Origin: Qipengyuania soli
Lineage (GTDB): Bacteria; Pseudomonadota; Alphaproteobacteria; Sphingomonadales; Sphingomonadaceae
Direction: 5' to 3'
DNA: 64,000 bases
Assembly (NCBI RefSeq): GCF_015529805.1
Contig: NZ_CP064654.1
Span: 2,418,001 to 2,482,000 of the forward strand
Below the pieces are notes generated by a model. It saw only the letters and a list, made by a program, of their open reading frames with translations, had not been told where the DNA came from and ran no database searches. This document shows, one piece after another, positions 27,028-36,012 of the stretch; within the stretch, counting starts at the first letter, position 1; each line of letters begins with the position of its first letter. The translations under genes were made by a program, and so were the position numbers.

Positions 27028-27963
27028 TCAGTCGAAGAGCGAGCTGACCGATGCCTCGTCGGAAATACGGCGCACTGCTTCGCCGATGAGCGGAGCGATG
27101 GTCAGGATGCGGATTTTCTTGCTGTCCGAAGTCGCATCGGTGGCGCGGATGGTGTCGGTAATGACCAGTTCCTTGAGCGCCGAACCATCGACGCGCGCTA
27201 CTGCGCCGCCCGACAGCACCCCATGCGTGATGTAGGCCGCGACCGAACTGGCGCCTTCGTCGAGCAGGGCCTGCGCCGCGTTGCACAGCGTGCCACCCGA
27301 ATCGATGATGTCGTCGATCAGGATGCAGTGGCGGCCCTTTACGTCACCGATGATGTTCATGACCTCGCTTTCGCCCGGGCGGTCGCGACGCTTGTCGACG
27401 ATGGCCAGCGGGGCGTTGTCGAGCCGCTTGGCGAGCGCGCGGGCGCGCACCACGCCGCCGACGTCGGGCGAGACGACCATCAGGTCCTGGTCGCCGTAGC
27501 GCGCCTGGATGTCCGCGGCCATGACCGGCGCAGCAAACAAGTTGTCGGTCGGAATATCGAAGAAGCCCTGGATCTGGCCAGCGTGGAGGTCGACGGCCAG
27601 CACGCGATCGGCACCCGCCTCGGTGATCAGATTGGCAACCAGCTTGGCGGAGATCGGGGTGCGCGGGCCGGGCTTCCGGTCTTGGCGGGCGTAGCCGAAG
27701 TAGGGAACGACTGCGGTGATGCGCTTGGCCGACGCGCGGCGCAGGGCATCGATACAGATCAGCAGCTCCATGAGATTGTCGTTCGCCGGATAGCTGGTCG
27801 ACTGGACGACGAAGACATCCTCGCCACGCACGTTCTCGTGGATTTCGACGAAGATTTCCTCGTCGGCGAAGCGGCGCACCTGCGCGTCCACCAGCGGCAT
27901 CTCGAGATAGGCTGCGATCGCGCGGGCGAGCGGCAGGTTCGAGTTGGCGGCCATGATCTTCAT
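27028..27963 (-). CDS. prs: Ribose-phosphate pyrophosphokinase
   Basis: 311 residues. The PRPP-synthase signature is [15 protein letters not shown] with [14 protein letters not shown], and the PRPP loop is [12 protein letters not shown]. It makes PRPP from ribose 5-phosphate and ATP, feeding purine, pyrimidine, histidine and NAD synthesis; apt and hisN in this window use or belong to the same network. The N-terminus [14 protein letters not shown] is the usual one. Confidence 0.97.
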   Translation of the reverse strand: MKIMAANSNLPLARAIAAYLEMPLVDAQVRRFADEEIFVEIHENVRGEDVFVVQSTSYPANDNLMELLICIDALRRASAKRITAVVPYFGYARQDRKPGPRTPISAKLVANLITEAGADRVLAVDLHAGQIQGFFDIPTDNLFAAPVMAADIQARYGDQDLMVVSPDVGGVVRARALAKRLDNAPLAIVDKRRDRPGESEVMNIIGDVKGRHCILIDDIIDSGGTLCNAAQALLDEGASSVAAYITHGVLSGGAVARVDGSALKELVITDTIRATDATSDSKKIRILTIAPLIGEAVRRISDEASVSSLFD

Positions 27964-28069
27964 CGCAAGCGAATCCCCGTTATCGGCTGTGGCAACCGCC
28001 TAGCCGAGAGTCATGGGATTGCAACATGCGAAGCGGCGGTTTCCCCGTCGCCAACGCCACAACCGTCCG

Positions 28070-29044
28070 TCACTTCGGGCGATGTTCGCCCCGGATCCAG
28101 CGCACGGTGCCCGAGCTGGCGCGCATCACCACGCTTTCGGTCGTCATGCGGCCATCGCGCAGGTACTTCACGCCGTCGAGCAGCGAACCCGAGGTCACGC
28201 CCGTAGCAGCGAAGATGCAGTCGCCCTTCACAAGGTCGTCACGCGTGTAGATGCGGTCGAAATCGGTGATGCCCCACTTGCGTGCACGGGCCTTCTCATC
28301 CTCGTTGCGGAAAACGAGGCGTCCGTTGAATTGCCCGCCGACACAACGCAACGCGGCCGCCGCCAGCACGCCCTCGGGCGCGCCGCCCTGGCCCATGTAC
28401 ATGTCGATGGTGGTGTCCTCGTCGGTCACCGCGATGACTCCCGCGACGTCCCCGTCACCGATCAGCACGACACCGCAGCCGAGGCCGCGCAGCTCGGCGA
28501 TCAGGTCTGCATGACGTGGCCGGTCGAGCACGCAGACGATGATGTCCGACGGTTCGACGCCTTTGGCCGCAGCGACCGCCTTAACATTCTCGGTCGGCGT
28601 CTTGGCGAGGTCGATGATGCCCTCGGGATAGCCGGGTCCGACCGCGATCTTGTCCATGTAGGTGTCGGGCGCGTTGAGCAGGCAGCCCTCTTCGGCAGCA
28701 GCTAGCACCGCGAGCGCATTGGGCCCCGCCTTGGCGGTGATGGTAGTACCTTCGAGCGGATCGAGCGCGATGTCGATCTTGGGCCCCTTGCCCGGTGCGC
28801 CACCGACTTTCTCGCCGATATAAAGCATCGGAGCCTCGTCGCGCTCGCCCTCGCCGATGACGACTGTTCCGTCCATGTAAAGCGTGTCGAAGGCCTTGCG
28901 CATCGCCTCGACCGCGGCGGCATCTGCCGCCTTTTCATCGCCGCGCCCGATGAGCTTCGACGCAGCGACTGCAGCTGCCTCGGTCACACGGACCATTTCG
29001 AGGACGAGGATGCGATCGAGCGGGTTTTCGGCCGGCGAGTTCAT
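28070..29044 (-). CDS. glpX: Class II fructose-1,6-bisphosphatase
   Basis: 324 residues. GlpX motifs: GEGERDEAPMLYIGE, DPLEGTT (metal and phosphate site), GVLAAAALRCVGGQ near the C-terminus, and FAATGVTSGSLL. It hydrolyses fructose-1,6-bisphosphate in gluconeogenesis. The usual sphingomonad order has hom immediately upstream; here a plus-strand exported-protein gene lies between hom and glpX. Confidence 0.95.
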   Translation of the reverse strand: MNSPAENPLDRILVLEMVRVTEAAAVAASKLIGRGDEKAADAAAVEAMRKAFDTLYMDGTVVIGEGERDEAPMLYIGEKVGGAPGKGPKIDIALDPLEGTTITAKAGPNALAVLAAAEEGCLLNAPDTYMDKIAVGPGYPEGIIDLAKTPTENVKAVAAAKGVEPSDIIVCVLDRPRHADLIAELRGLGCGVVLIGDGDVAGVIAVTDEDTTIDMYMGQGGAPEGVLAAAALRCVGGQFNGRLVFRNEDEKARARKWGITDFDRIYTRDDLVKGDCIFAATGVTSGSLLDGVKYLRDGRMTTESVVMRASSGTVRWIRGEHRPK

Positions 29045-29127
29045 ATGCTGTTCAGTCCCTCAAAGCTGAATGGTGCCGCGGTCGCAGCCCATTCGAATTC
29101 GTATGCGCGCGCCGATAGACAGGGGAA

Positions 29128-29712
29128 ATGGCATTGTCGAGACGACTGACCCGGATTGTGCCAGTCATCGCTCTTCTGACCCCCCTTGTCCCCCTTCACG
29201 CCCAAGCTCAGCAAGGCACTCCGCCCGAACGCATCGATCTGTTGGCAACGCGGGGGGGGGAATCTGAGGGTCCGCTCGAGGATTGCAGCGAGGAACAGGA
29301 AGCCGCTGCCATATCGGGCGAGATTGTGGTTTGCAGGAGGAAGGCCGACACTTCCCGCTACGGCTTCGACAAGGAAGAATGGGAAAGCCGCTACGCCGAC
29401 AAGACGCGTGACAAGGACGACCCACGTGCCCCGGACCTCGAGCCCCACTATCCCGGCGTGGTCGTGGCGCGAGGTTGTTTCATCCCGCCTTGTCCGCCGC
29501 CACCGGCCCTTTTCATCGATGTCACGGCATTGCCGGCAGCGCCTCCGGGCTCTGACGCGGATCGGATTGCACGCGGCCTTGCGCCACTGGGACATGACGC
29601 TGCTTCACCTCCGGCGTTGAAAGAAGAACTCGGCCTCCCTCCCGTGCCTTCGGTCGAACAACAGGTCAGTCCTTCAGAATCGGCATCACCAGAGGCGGAG
29701 CCGTCAGGCTAG
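29128..29712 (+). CDS. Exported hypothetical protein with a nine-G tract
   Basis: 194 residues. A signal peptide (1-28, HAQAQQ) is followed by a proline- and acid-rich chain with four cysteines (CSEEQ, VVCRRK, CFIPPCPP). The segment GEIVVCRRK occurs in many uncharacterised sphingomonad secreted proteins. Nine consecutive G (29252-29260) fall at about codon 42 and are in frame as read. The last 47 bases overlap the end of convergent hom. A change of one base in the G tract would shift the frame. Confidence 0.65.
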   Translation: MALSRRLTRIVPVIALLTPLVPLHAQAQQGTPPERIDLLATRGGESEGPLEDCSEEQEAAAISGEIVVCRRKADTSRYGFDKEEWESRYADKTRDKDDPRAPDLEPHYPGVVVARGCFIPPCPPPPALFIDVTALPAAPPGSDADRIARGLAPLGHDAASPPALKEELGLPPVPSVEQQVSPSESASPEAEPSG

Positions 29713-30976
29713 GCGAGCCGTCGAGCAAGGCCAGTGCCTGGGTGACACAGCGCTCGGGACCCTCGTGCGTCACCATCGCGACCTGCACTTCACCGCCATC
29801 CTCGTCGCGGCCACGCTGGATGAGGCTCTCGATCGACACCCCGGCATCGCGCATGGCGGCGGTGATCTCGGCCAGCACACCGGGGCGATCCGCAACGGTG
29901 AAGCGGATGTAGTCGCGTCCCACGCGCTCGCCGGGATCGCCCGGGTCGAGCGTCTCAAGTTGCGCTACCGGCACAGAGAACGGTGCGCCAGCGAGGCCGC
30001 GGGCGATGTCGATGAGATCGGCGACCACCGCACTCGCGGTAGGCCGGTCGCCTGCTCCGGCGCCTTGAAACAACAAGCGCCCTGCGAAATCTCCTTCGGC
30101 CACGACCGCATTGGTCGGGCCCGTGACGGCGGCAAGCGGATGGCGGAACGGGACGAGGCACGGGCGCACACGCTGCATGAGACGGCAAGTGCCGTCGTCA
30201 CCCTCATCGAGATTGGCCACCCCGACCAGGCGCACGACATACCCCAGTGCGTCCGCCTGCGCGATATCGGTCGACCGCACTTCAGTGATGCCACTGGTGC
30301 GCACGCCAGCGAAATCGATCCGCGTGCCGAAGCCGATCGCGGCCAAGATGGCGAGCTTGTGTGCCGCGTCGATCCCCTCGATGTCGAAGGTCGGATCGGC
30401 TTCGGCATAACCCTGCTCCTGCGCCGCTTTCAACATGGCATCGAAGTCGGCACCGGTGCGCTCCATTTCGGAGAGGATGTAATTGCAGGTGCCGTTGAGG
30501 ATGCCGTAAATTCTGGTGAGCGCGTTGGCGGCCGTGCCTTCGCGCAGGCCCTTCACCACAGGAATGCCGCCCGCGACCGCTGCTTCGAATGCAAATGGCG
30601 CACCTTTGATTGCCGCGAGCTCGGCAAGCTCCATTCCGTGATGTGCGACCATCGCCTTGTTGGCGGTCACCAGACCCTTGCCCGCATCGAGCGCAGCACG
30701 GGCTAGACTCAGAGCCGGACCATCGGAACCCCCGACCAGTTCGACGACGACATCGACATCAGCCCGTTCGGCCATGGCCTGCATGTCATCGACCCAGGCA
30801 TAGGGTGTAAGGTCGATACCGCGGTCCTTACTGCGGTCGCGGGCATTGATCGCGACGACTTCGATCGCCCGGCCGGCACGCCGCTCGACCATGTCGCGAT
30901 TGGTCTCGAGCAGGCGGATCACGCCTGTCCCTACGGTTCCGAGCCCGGCTAGGGCGATGCGTAGCGGTTCAGCCAT
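29666..30976 (-). CDS. hom: Homoserine dehydrogenase
   Basis: 436 residues. N-terminal NAD(P) fold (IALAGLGTVGTGV), the substrate motifs TANKAMVAHHG and GILNGTCNYIL, then the catalytic part ending before a C-terminal ACT domain (about 355-430, RPGVLAEITAAMRDAGVSIES). It reduces aspartate semialdehyde to homoserine on the way to threonine and methionine; the ACT domain usually gives threonine inhibition. The ATG at 30976 gives the standard N-terminus; the frame extends to 31009 without support. Confidence 0.96.
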   Translation of the reverse strand: MAEPLRIALAGLGTVGTGVIRLLETNRDMVERRAGRAIEVVAINARDRSKDRGIDLTPYAWVDDMQAMAERADVDVVVELVGGSDGPALSLARAALDAGKGLVTANKAMVAHHGMELAELAAIKGAPFAFEAAVAGGIPVVKGLREGTAANALTRIYGILNGTCNYILSEMERTGADFDAMLKAAQEQGYAEADPTFDIEGIDAAHKLAILAAIGFGTRIDFAGVRTSGITEVRSTDIAQADALGYVVRLVGVANLDEGDDGTCRLMQRVRPCLVPFRHPLAAVTGPTNAVVAEGDFAGRLLFQGAGAGDRPTASAVVADLIDIARGLAGAPFSVPVAQLETLDPGDPGERVGRDYIRFTVADRPGVLAEITAAMRDAGVSIESLIQRGRDEDGGEVQVAMVTHEGPERCVTQALALLDGSPSLTAPPLVMPILKD

Positions 30977-31090
30977 GGCGCGCAGCGACCCCGCCACGTT
31001 TTCGAGCAAGCGATTTCATGTTTCGCGGACTAGCGCAGCAGGGGGTCGGCTGGGAACCAGTTTGTCTTGGCGTGCGCCAAGCGCAAGCTG

Positions 31091-31921
31091 TTACCGCTGC
31101 GAGCGCGTGCAGGGGCCAAGCTGCTGCATCACGTAGGCATAGTCCTGTGCTGCCAGAGCCCGCGCCTCGGAGTCACGGGAGAGATTCGCTTCGGCCGGCA
31201 GACGGGGCGGGAGGGAGCAGGCCAAGCGGTACCATTCCAGCGTCCCGGTCTGCGGCGGGCGGGCGGCCTGGTCGACGATCTCGGTCCAGGAGACGCCCCA
31301 GCGCGGTGCCTGGTTGGGTCGTCTCACAATCGTGACGGAAACCGGCCCATCGTTTTCCGTATCCAGGAAGAGCTGTGTTTCCGATTCCCCTACCAGCGTG
31401 CCACTAACGGAGAGCACGTCGCGCACCCCCGTCACCCGAGGAGGTGCATCGGGCGATAGTAGCGATGCAAGCACCGGGCGGAGCTGCGCCTCGAATTCTG
31501 GCGTGTACGCGTACTGCGCATCTGGCCGGACGAGCTGGAGCTGGCCCGGGCGACCAGCCACCGGACGTGCGAACAGGACGAACTCCTGCTTCTTGAGCTT
31601 CGGCGCCTTGCCCTTTGCGGTCAGCGGCACATCGACAAGATAGCGCAGCGATTCGCCAAGCGGCGCGCGGCCTGCGATCAGCGCGGTCGTCTGAGCTTCT
31701 ACATAAAGGCGCACGTGACCGGGAGCGAGGCCGTGAGAGCGCTCGGGCTCGACCGCGACCTGGTCCTTCACCTTTGCACGGACAACCAGCGGGGTGCCAT
31801 CGGCAATCGCGACGACGTCGGCATAGGTCATGCCTGGTGTCGCCGAAACCTGCGCCGAAACGACGGCGGGCGACGATACAAGGGCCATGGCCAGCAGGAT
31901 TGTCTGGGCGGGATTGCGCAT
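31091..31921 (-). CDS. Exported hypothetical protein
   Basis: 276 residues, unrecognised. A signal peptide (1-23, VVSAQ) precedes an alternating beta-type soluble region (PLVVRAKVKDQVAVEPERS, RLYVEAQTTALIAG). This could be a periplasmic beta-barrel-like or OB-like domain. Two cysteines near the C-terminus (ACSLPP, GPCTR) could pair. The start at 31921 has CGGAG 8 bases upstream. A small perfect hairpin (CTTGGCG-TG-CGCCAAG, 31066-31081) lies just after the stop but has no T run. Confidence 0.65.
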   Translation of the reverse strand: MRNPAQTILLAMALVSSPAVVSAQVSATPGMTYADVVAIADGTPLVVRAKVKDQVAVEPERSHGLAPGHVRLYVEAQTTALIAGRAPLGESLRYLVDVPLTAKGKAPKLKKQEFVLFARPVAGRPGQLQLVRPDAQYAYTPEFEAQLRPVLASLLSPDAPPRVTGVRDVLSVSGTLVGESETQLFLDTENDGPVSVTIVRRPNQAPRWGVSWTEIVDQAARPPQTGTLEWYRLACSLPPRLPAEANLSRDSEARALAAQDYAYVMQQLGPCTRSQR

Positions 31922-32295
31922 CTGGTCGGCTCCGTTCGGGAAAAAATTGTGCAGCTTGCAGTCGAATCGGTCAATCATCGCTGATGGTGCACGGTTCCCC
32001 GCCAGCAATCCCCGCAAGCCACTGAATCCGCGGTTAACCGATAAAGCGTTTGCCCAAGTTGGGAGTCGTAGCTAAAGCCACGAGCCGGGCCCAAGCCATG
32101 ATACATTATTGCTTGGGGGAGAGGACTTGGGGTTTCTATCGGGAACCGCAGGCCTTCCGCATCGTCGTTAACCTTAGGGGTTGCTGCGATGTTCGAAAGT
32201 TAATCGAGGTTCCGGGTCGCACGTATCGCACGTAATCCCGAAGAACCTCTCGTTCCCGGATCCCACCGGGACGACCGATGGAGTGAAGCGACCGA
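31922..32295. other. 374-base non-coding region upstream of tonB
   Basis: No convincing gene. It separates two divergent units, so it should hold promoters for both the exported protein at 31.1-31.9 kb and the tonB operon. I see no clear Fur-box 19-mer. A short hairpin (TCCCGG / CCGGGA, 32254-32271) lies 25 bases before the tonB start codon. A 61-codon frame at 32050-32235 has neither ribosome site nor family and is not called. Confidence 0.6.
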
Positions 32296-32958
32296 ATGGC
32301 ATATGCTGACCAACAGATGAGCGGCAATCGCGTTGTCGCGATCATCATTGTTGCCCTCATCCATATCGCTCTCGGTTACGCGCTTATCACGGGTCTCGCC
32401 TACGAGGCGGCGACCAAGATGATCGAGCGAGTGACCACGATCGATATCGAGGAGCCGCCGCCGCCCGAGCCGGAGGACGAACCTCCGCCGCCCGAACCCG
32501 ACAATGCGCCGCCGCCGCCGGTGGCACCGCCGCCGCCGATCAATATCGCGCCGGCGCCGCCGCCGATCCGCACGCAGACCACGATTCCGCCGCCGGCACC
32601 GGTTGCGGTCCGTATCCCTGCACCTGCGCCGCCGGCACCGCCGCCGCCGCCCGCAGTGGACAAGGCTCGTGGTGCGACCCCCAAGGGTCAGGCAGGCTGG
32701 GCCCGCCGCATCCAGCAGAACTATCCTCGCAAGGCCGAACGTGAAGGCACCGAGGGTTCTGTGGGCGTTTCCGTCGTGGTCACCCCCGACGGTCGCGTCG
32801 GCAGCTGCACCGTGACGCGTTCGAGCGGCTCGAGCGATCTCGACTCCGCGGCTTGCGATGGCATGACTCGTTATGCCCGTTTCAACCCCGCGCTGGACTC
32901 GGCTGGTAACGGTATTCCCGACCAGTATTCGACCACCATCGTTTACCAGCTCAACTAG
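32296..32958 (+). CDS. tonB: Energy transducer TonB
   Basis: 220 residues. One N-terminal helix (about 12-34) spans the inner membrane. A proline/glutamate-rich spacer (52-119, many PPPPE repeats) crosses the periplasm, and the C-terminal TonB domain (132-220) has RRIQQNYPRKAEREGTEG and ends VYQLN. It carries energy from ExbB-ExbD to receptors such as the one at 7.9-10.3 kb. The N-terminus (MAYADQQMSG) is typical of sphingomonads. First gene of the operon. Confidence 0.93.
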   Translation: MAYADQQMSGNRVVAIIIVALIHIALGYALITGLAYEAATKMIERVTTIDIEEPPPPEPEDEPPPPEPDNAPPPPVAPPPPINIAPAPPPIRTQTTIPPPAPVAVRIPAPAPPAPPPPPAVDKARGATPKGQAGWARRIQQNYPRKAEREGTEGSVGVSVVVTPDGRVGSCTVTRSSGSSDLDSAACDGMTRYARFNPALDSAGNGIPDQYSTTIVYQLN

Positions 32959-33009
32959 TTTCATCCCGCCCGGAAGGCGGGCACACATTACCTAAAAGGA
33001 CCACTCGCT

Positions 33010-33780
33010 ATGACCTTTGAAATTCTTGCAGCTGCCGCGGATGCGGCTCCGCAGAGCTCCTTCGGTTTCCTCGAAGCCATGGAACAGGGCGGTATTATCG
33101 CCTGGTCGATCCTCACCGTTCTCGTGATCATGTCGGTCGGCTCGTTCTACATCCTCTTCACCAAGCTGTTCGAGCAGCGCAAGGTGGTGGCGCAGTACAA
33201 GGGCGTTCGCACCAACTTCTGGAAGGCTAACAGCCTTCGCGAAGGCGCCACCAAGCTCGAAAAGAACAGCGCATGGCGCCAGCTCGTCGACGACGCGGTG
33301 ACCGCTGAAGACCAGCACGCCAAGATGACCGACAAGCTCGAGGCGCACGACTGGATGCACGGCTCGCTCGCGCGTTCGGAAGACACCATCAACTCGAAGC
33401 TGGCCAGCGGCCTGCCGTTCCTGGCCACCGTCGGTGCAACCGCACCGTTCGTCGGCCTGCTCGGTACGGTTATCGGTATCTACCGCGCCCTGATCAACAT
33501 CGGCATCGCCGGTTCGGCCTCGATCGACAAGGTCGCGGGTCCGGTCGGTGAAGCACTGATCATGACCGCCATCGGTCTGCTCGTCGCGGTTCCGGCCGTT
33601 TTCGCCTACAACTGGCTGCAGGGCCGCAACAAGCGCATCCAGGAAATGCTGAGCGCTTTCTCGACCGATCTGCTCGCCTACATCAACTCGAACGGTTCGG
33701 TTAAGCCGGCCGTGATGACCGCGCCGTCGACCCAGCAGGCCGCCAAGGCTGCTGCTACGGCCCCGGCCGCGAAGAAGTAA
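33010..33780 (+). CDS. exbB: MotA/TolQ/ExbB proton-channel family protein
   Basis: 256 residues with three membrane segments (about 30-55, 135-160, 175-200). The last two carry the family motifs GATAPFVGLLGTVIGIY and EALIMTAIGLLVAVPAV. It forms the pentameric channel around an ExbD dimer and drives TonB with the proton gradient. It begins with a long alanine-rich leader and ends in an alanine/lysine-rich tail. It follows tonB by 51 bases in the standard order. Confidence 0.93.
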   Translation: MTFEILAAAADAAPQSSFGFLEAMEQGGIIAWSILTVLVIMSVGSFYILFTKLFEQRKVVAQYKGVRTNFWKANSLREGATKLEKNSAWRQLVDDAVTAEDQHAKMTDKLEAHDWMHGSLARSEDTINSKLASGLPFLATVGATAPFVGLLGTVIGIYRALINIGIAGSASIDKVAGPVGEALIMTAIGLLVAVPAVFAYNWLQGRNKRIQEMLSAFSTDLLAYINSNGSVKPAVMTAPSTQQAAKAAATAPAAKK

Positions 33781-33864
33781 TCGATGCCTTGCGAGGGGTT
33801 GCCGCGGCAGCCCCTCGCAGCAAACGCATCGAGCCCAAGAATTTCGAACGATAGGATTTGAACC

Positions 33865-34395
33865 ATGGCGATTTCGACAGGAGGAGGAGAAGGTACTCCG
33901 ATGTCGGACATCAACACCACGCCCCTGGTGGACGTGATGCTGGTGCTTCTGATCATCTTCCTCATCGCGGTTCCGGTCGCGATCCAGACCATCGAAAAGC
34001 TGGAAATCCCGGTCTTCGAATCGGTCGAATCGAAGGACAAGGTGGAGAATCTCCTCCTGACCGTCAGCACGACCGATGAAGCCGGTCGCAGTGCGGGTGA
34101 GCCCGGCTTTACCGGAGCTTCGCGCAGTGGCCAGTGCAGGGTCTACTTCAACAACATCTCGGCAGTCTCTTCCGAAGAGCTTTATGACCAGGCGTTCGAA
34201 CGTCTGGACGCGATCGTCCAGCGCGCTGGCGGTCCTGAAGCTATCATGGAAGACCCGGACAAGATCCCGCAGGTACACATTCGCGGTGACGTGAATGCCC
34301 CGTGGTCCTGTGTTGCCGGTGCGATCTACAACGTCCAGGCGGCGGGCTACCCCACCGTCGGGTTTATCTCGAACCCGGTCGACCCCAACGGTTGA
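33865..34395 (+). CDS. exbD: Biopolymer transporter ExbD, first copy
   Basis: 176 residues. The single membrane helix carries the proton-path Asp ([16 protein letters not shown]). The periplasmic domain is longer than usual: it has an insertion around 70-100 ([18 protein letters not shown]) with cysteines and a second one in PWSCVAG. In sphingomonads two different ExbD copies normally follow exbB; this is the longer of them. A ribosome site AGGA precedes it. Confidence 0.92.
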   Translation: MAISTGGGEGTPMSDINTTPLVDVMLVLLIIFLIAVPVAIQTIEKLEIPVFESVESKDKVENLLLTVSTTDEAGRSAGEPGFTGASRSGQCRVYFNNISAVSSEELYDQAFERLDAIVQRAGGPEAIMEDPDKIPQVHIRGDVNAPWSCVAGAIYNVQAAGYPTVGFISNPVDPNG

Positions 34396-34433
34396 TCGCG
34401 CGGTTCGACAGAGAAGACTAGGAGTAACCCACT

Positions 34434-34871
34434 ATGGCAATGTCAGGCGGCAAGGATGATGGCGCGCCGATGATGGAAATGAACATGACGCCGTTGATCG
34501 ACGTCCTGCTCGTTCTCCTCATCATGTTCATCATCACCATTCCGGTGGCAACCCACTCGGTCGACATCGACCTGCCCCAGCCGAACCCGACCCCGCCCGA
34601 CGTGATCGTCGAGCCGGAGAAGAACAAGCTGGTGCTTACGGTCGACAACCAGATCCTCTGGAACGGCAATGCCATCGATCTCGGCCAGCTGCGCACGCTT
34701 CTGGCAGAATCGACCCAGATGGCTGTCGAACCCGAACTGCAGTTCGAACCGGAAGCTCTCGCCAGCTATGATCTCGCGGCAAAGGTGCTGCAGGTGATCA
34801 AGGCCAGCGGCGTGACCAAGTTCGGCTTCGTCGGCAACGAGCGTTACCGCACTTTCGGCAAGGCTGGCTAA
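34434..34871 (+). CDS. exbD: Biopolymer transporter ExbD, second copy
   Basis: 145 residues. The helix motif NMTPLIDVLLVLLIMF has the Asp. The periplasmic part is standard (NKLVLTVDNQILWNG, VKFGFVGNERYR-type ending). It closes the four-gene operon tonB-exbB-exbD-exbD and is followed by a strong terminator 35 bases later. Dual ExbD copies are known in xanthomonads, where one is needed for particular substrates. Confidence 0.93.
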   Translation: MAMSGGKDDGAPMMEMNMTPLIDVLLVLLIMFIITIPVATHSVDIDLPQPNPTPPDVIVEPEKNKLVLTVDNQILWNGNAIDLGQLRTLLAESTQMAVEPELQFEPEALASYDLAAKVLQVIKASGVTKFGFVGNERYRTFGKAG

Positions 34872-34904
34872 AGTACCGGCGTAGCCAACACAAAGAAGCG
34901 GAGA

Positions 34905-34933
34905 AGGGGCGGAGCGATCCGCCCCTTTTCTTT
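34905..34933 (+). terminator. Terminator of the tonB-exbB-exbD-exbD operon
   Basis: A GGGGC/GCCCC stem with a short loop is followed by TTTTCTTTG. It lies 33 bases beyond the second exbD and separates it from the third exbD copy, which must have its own promoter or rely on read-through. Confidence 0.85.
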
Positions 34934-35051
34934 GTCCGAAAGGCGGGAGTGGAAGCCGCTTCTCTTTGCTTCAGGGATACCCGAGCCCGCAAGCAGCTTG
35001 CTCACCACATCATTTTGTGATGTTATTACGTCTCTCACACGGGAGTCGCAT

Positions 35052-35480
35052 GTGCCCTACACCCACCGCCGCTGTGCCACCACGTACCGTCCGATGTCGG
35101 AATTGAACATCACGCCTTTGATAGACGTCATGCTGGTACTGCTCATCATGTTCATCATGGTCATCCCGATCGCGACCCACTCCCTGCTCATTCCCCTTCC
35201 TAATGGTCCGGGCCGCTTTGAAATCCTGGAGGTCAACACGGTCCACATCGATGTAAGCGACCGGGTTTTCTGGAATGGTCTAGAGCTAGATCGCCAGGAG
35301 CTGTTGAACCAGTTGGCCAGTGCGGCGAAGAATACCGACCAGCCTCTCGTGCGCTTCGAGCCTGACGCTCGGGCCAGCTACGACAAATCAGCCAAGACGA
35401 TCGCCCTCATCAAGGATTCCGGCGTGCGAAGGTTCGCGTTCATCGGCAACGAACGATACCGGAATTTTGATGCCGAATAG
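35052..35480 (+). CDS. ExbD-family protein, third copy
   Basis: 142 residues from GTG at 35052, chosen because GGGAG lies 6 bases upstream and the residues before it are unlike ExbD. The helix (about 21-43) has the Asp at 25 ([16 protein letters not shown]). The periplasmic domain ends FAFIGNERYRNFDAE, very close to copy two. So it should work as a proton-path subunit. No exbB accompanies it; it may share the upstream ExbB. Its stop overlaps the next gene by 11 bases. Confidence 0.85.
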   Translation: MPYTHRRCATTYRPMSELNITPLIDVMLVLLIMFIMVIPIATHSLLIPLPNGPGRFEILEVNTVHIDVSDRVFWNGLELDRQELLNQLASAAKNTDQPLVRFEPDARASYDKSAKTIALIKDSGVRRFAFIGNERYRNFDAE

Positions 35481-36006
35481 GTGGAAGCGGCGCGCAGGCG
35501 CTCGGATCAGGACCAGATTTGACCACGGCGAGCCCATCAGGTGGCTCGGACTTGTACCCTTGGCCGGCATTTTCGCCATTGCCGCAGCCCTGGTTCTCCT
35601 GACCTACGGCATCACACCGCACGTGCTGACTGTCGCTTTGCCCCTGCCCGGGCCCCATGAAGCAGGCCCCCTATCTCCTCCCGTAAACCGGCTGATTCTC
35701 AGGGAAAACGGGGCCCTTCTCTGGAACGGCGAGCCTGTTTCGGATCGCGACCTTGCCCTCATCCTCGACCAGCACGCCCAAATCGAGCCGCGGCCCGTCC
35801 TTCTGTTCACTCCGGATGCCAAGGCATCCTACGCGCGGGTTCTCGAGGTTCTCGGTATGGTGCGTTCGAAGGACCTGGTCGATCGATGCTTCAGGTTTTC
35901 GGAAATCTCGCGATACCGCCACTATGACCGGCCTGCGACCTTCGATACCCCTGCCCCTGCCCCTGCCCGTAGCGAAAGCTGCTCGCCACTGCTGAAGCTG
36001 GATTGA
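35470..36006 (+). CDS. ExbD-like protein lacking the membrane Asp
   Basis: 178 residues. Residues 70-155 align with the ExbD periplasmic domain (RLILRENGALLWNGEPVSD; ending FRFSEISRYRHYDR matches FAFIGNERYRNF of copy three). The membrane helix (about 24-47, LGLVPLAGIFAIAAALVLL) replaces the NxTPLIDV motif: there is no acidic residue in it; the equivalent of the Asp is Ala. A 20-residue Arg-rich cytoplasmic leader precedes it and a proline/alanine-rich tail with Cys171 follows. The ATG overlaps copy three, so the two are translated together. It may be a regulator or a degenerate copy. Confidence 0.75.
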   Translation: MPNRWKRRAGARIRTRFDHGEPIRWLGLVPLAGIFAIAAALVLLTYGITPHVLTVALPLPGPHEAGPLSPPVNRLILRENGALLWNGEPVSDRDLALILDQHAQIEPRPVLLFTPDAKASYARVLEVLGMVRSKDLVDRCFRFSEISRYRHYDRPATFDTPAPAPARSESCSPLLKLD

Positions 36007-36012
36007 AGCCCG

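Noticed and set aside
31066-31081. Perfect hairpin CTTGGCG-TG-CGCCAAG after the exported protein gene
   Set aside because: Not called as a terminator because the loop is only two bases and no T run follows on the minus strand.
32050-32235. 61-codon frame upstream of tonB
   Set aside because: No ribosome binding site, no recognisable family, and lies in the probable promoter region.
32446-32655. CCG/GCC repeat-like DNA within tonB
   Set aside because: Explained by the proline-rich spacer of TonB, not a genomic repeat or CRISPR.
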